Of a stretch of DNA of 5,479 nt, positions 4,967 to 5,479 are shown one piece after another; the stretch's first letter is position 1, and the number at the start of each line of letters is the position of its first letter. Below the pieces are notes generated by a model. It did no database searches. It was given only the letters and a program-made list of their open reading frames with translations, and had not been told where the DNA came from. A program made the position numbers and the translations under genes. The stretch is from Minisyncoccota bacterium (GTDB lineage: Bacteria > Patescibacteriota > Minisyncoccia > Minisyncoccales > GWA2-38-27). The DNA is taken from assembly GCA_028717605.1 (NCBI GenBank), contig JAQUNM010000039.1, positions 1 through 5,479 of the forward strand, written 5' to 3'.

Positions 4967-5479
4967 TACTTATTTTAAATTCCGGGAGTCAGTCAATTAA
5001 ATATGCTTTGTTTGATGAGAATTTAAAAGAAAAAGATAGGAAAGAAATAAAATCTTTTAAAGAGCTAAAAACTAAAGAGAATATTAAAATTATTGGTCAT
5101 AGAATTGTGCACGGTGCCAATGAGTTTAAAAAACCGGTTTTAATTGATAAAAAAGTAATTAAAAAACTAGAAAAAATAAGTTATTTAGCTCCCTTACATA
5201 ATCCTTATAACTTAAGGGGGGTTAAGTATTGTACAAGATTTAAAGTAAGTCAATACGCTGTTTTTGATACAGAATTTTATTCTAATTTACCTGAAAAAGC
5301 GAAAGTATATGCTTTGCCTAAAAAAATCATTAAAAAGCACAAAATTCAAAGATATGGTTTTCACGGGATATCTCATGAGTATGCAGGTAAAAAAGCTGCT
5401 CAATTATTAAAAAAGTCATTTAATAAAATAAACTTAATTACTTGTCATTTAGGAGGTGGTTCTAGTGTTACAGCAATTA
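4963..5479 (+). CDS. ackA: Acetate kinase, 5' part (cut by window end)
   Basis: 172 codons are present of about 350-400, with no stop before the window ends. Acetate kinase converts acetyl phosphate and ADP to acetate and ATP in the cytoplasm; with PduL it gives substrate-level ATP from acetyl-CoA. Visible ASKHA-family landmarks are LNSGSQSIKY with Asn6 (Asn7 of the Methanosarcina enzyme), GHRIVHG with Arg47 (Arg91), LAPLHNP with His79 (His123), VFDTEFY with catalytic Asp102 (Asp148), RYGFHGISH with His134 (His180), and CHLGGGSS (161-168, phosphate loop). The segment between Asn6 and Arg47 is about 44 residues shorter than in Methanosarcina, so the N-terminal domain is reduced. The usual FDTAFH reads FDTEFY. 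The start is fixed by the ATGA overlap with pduL and the AAGGA upstream. Confidence 0.95.
   Translation, partial: MILILNSGSQSIKYALFDENLKEKDRKEIKSFKELKTKENIKIIGHRIVHGANEFKKPVLIDKKVIKKLEKISYLAPLHNPYNLRGVKYCTRFKVSQYAVFDTEFYSNLPEKAKVYALPKKIIKKHKIQRYGFHGISHEYAGKKAAQLLKKSFNKINLITCHLGGGSSVTAI

Overview
The window is AT-rich (roughly 30% G+C by eye). All genes are on the + strand and packed with almost no spacing. It looks like a fragment of a small, reduced bacterial genome, most likely a Patescibacteria/CPR-type organism. The reasons are short genes, several signal-peptide or single-TM proteins without clear families, almost no Shine-Dalgarno sequences, and a PduL + acetate kinase pair in place of Pta-AckA. 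This placement is inference; there is no rRNA or other phylogenetic marker. TGA is a true stop in five genes, so the code is standard (11), not the TGA=Gly code of Gracilibacteria/Absconditabacteria. The first 20 bases are an exact copy of the 3' end of the Illumina TruSeq read-1 adapter. They are a sequencing artefact, so biological sequence starts at base 21.

Layout: 21-137 is the tail of an upstream gene, probably a beta-rich surface protein. A consensus-like sigma70 promoter (TTGACA, 17 nt, TACAAT) at 141-169 then puts the predicted transcript start on the ATG of the next gene at 176, a small single-TM protein. Two paralogous secreted proteins follow (545-1252 and 1344-2045). Each has a cleavable signal peptide and exactly 16 cysteines. 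They share a perfect 104-bp repeat that covers the end of the 5' leader, the signal peptide and the first mature residues, while the rest of the proteins has diverged strongly. A hairpin plus T-tract at 2043-2075 probably ends that unit. A second small single-TM protein lies at 2110-2556.

From 2589 to the window end runs a tightly coupled operon: a membrane-anchored CPYC thioredoxin-fold protein, a small CxxC glutaredoxin-like protein, glyceraldehyde-3-phosphate dehydrogenase (gap), the phosphotransacylase PduL, and acetate kinase (ackA, cut off by the window end). Consecutive genes overlap by 4 or 17 nt.

Two functional themes emerge. One is an envelope theme: cysteine-rich secreted proteins beside a membrane-tethered disulfide-type oxidoreductase that could form or reshuffle their disulfides (inference). 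The other is energy metabolism: GAPDH for the glycolytic oxidation step, and PduL plus AckA converting acetyl-CoA to acetate with ATP formation, co-expressed with two thiol-redox proteins. The most unusual points are the signal-peptide repeat on diverged cysteine-rich paralogs, promoter-like elements abutting start codons (apparent leaderless expression), and the redox/GAPDH/acetate operon.
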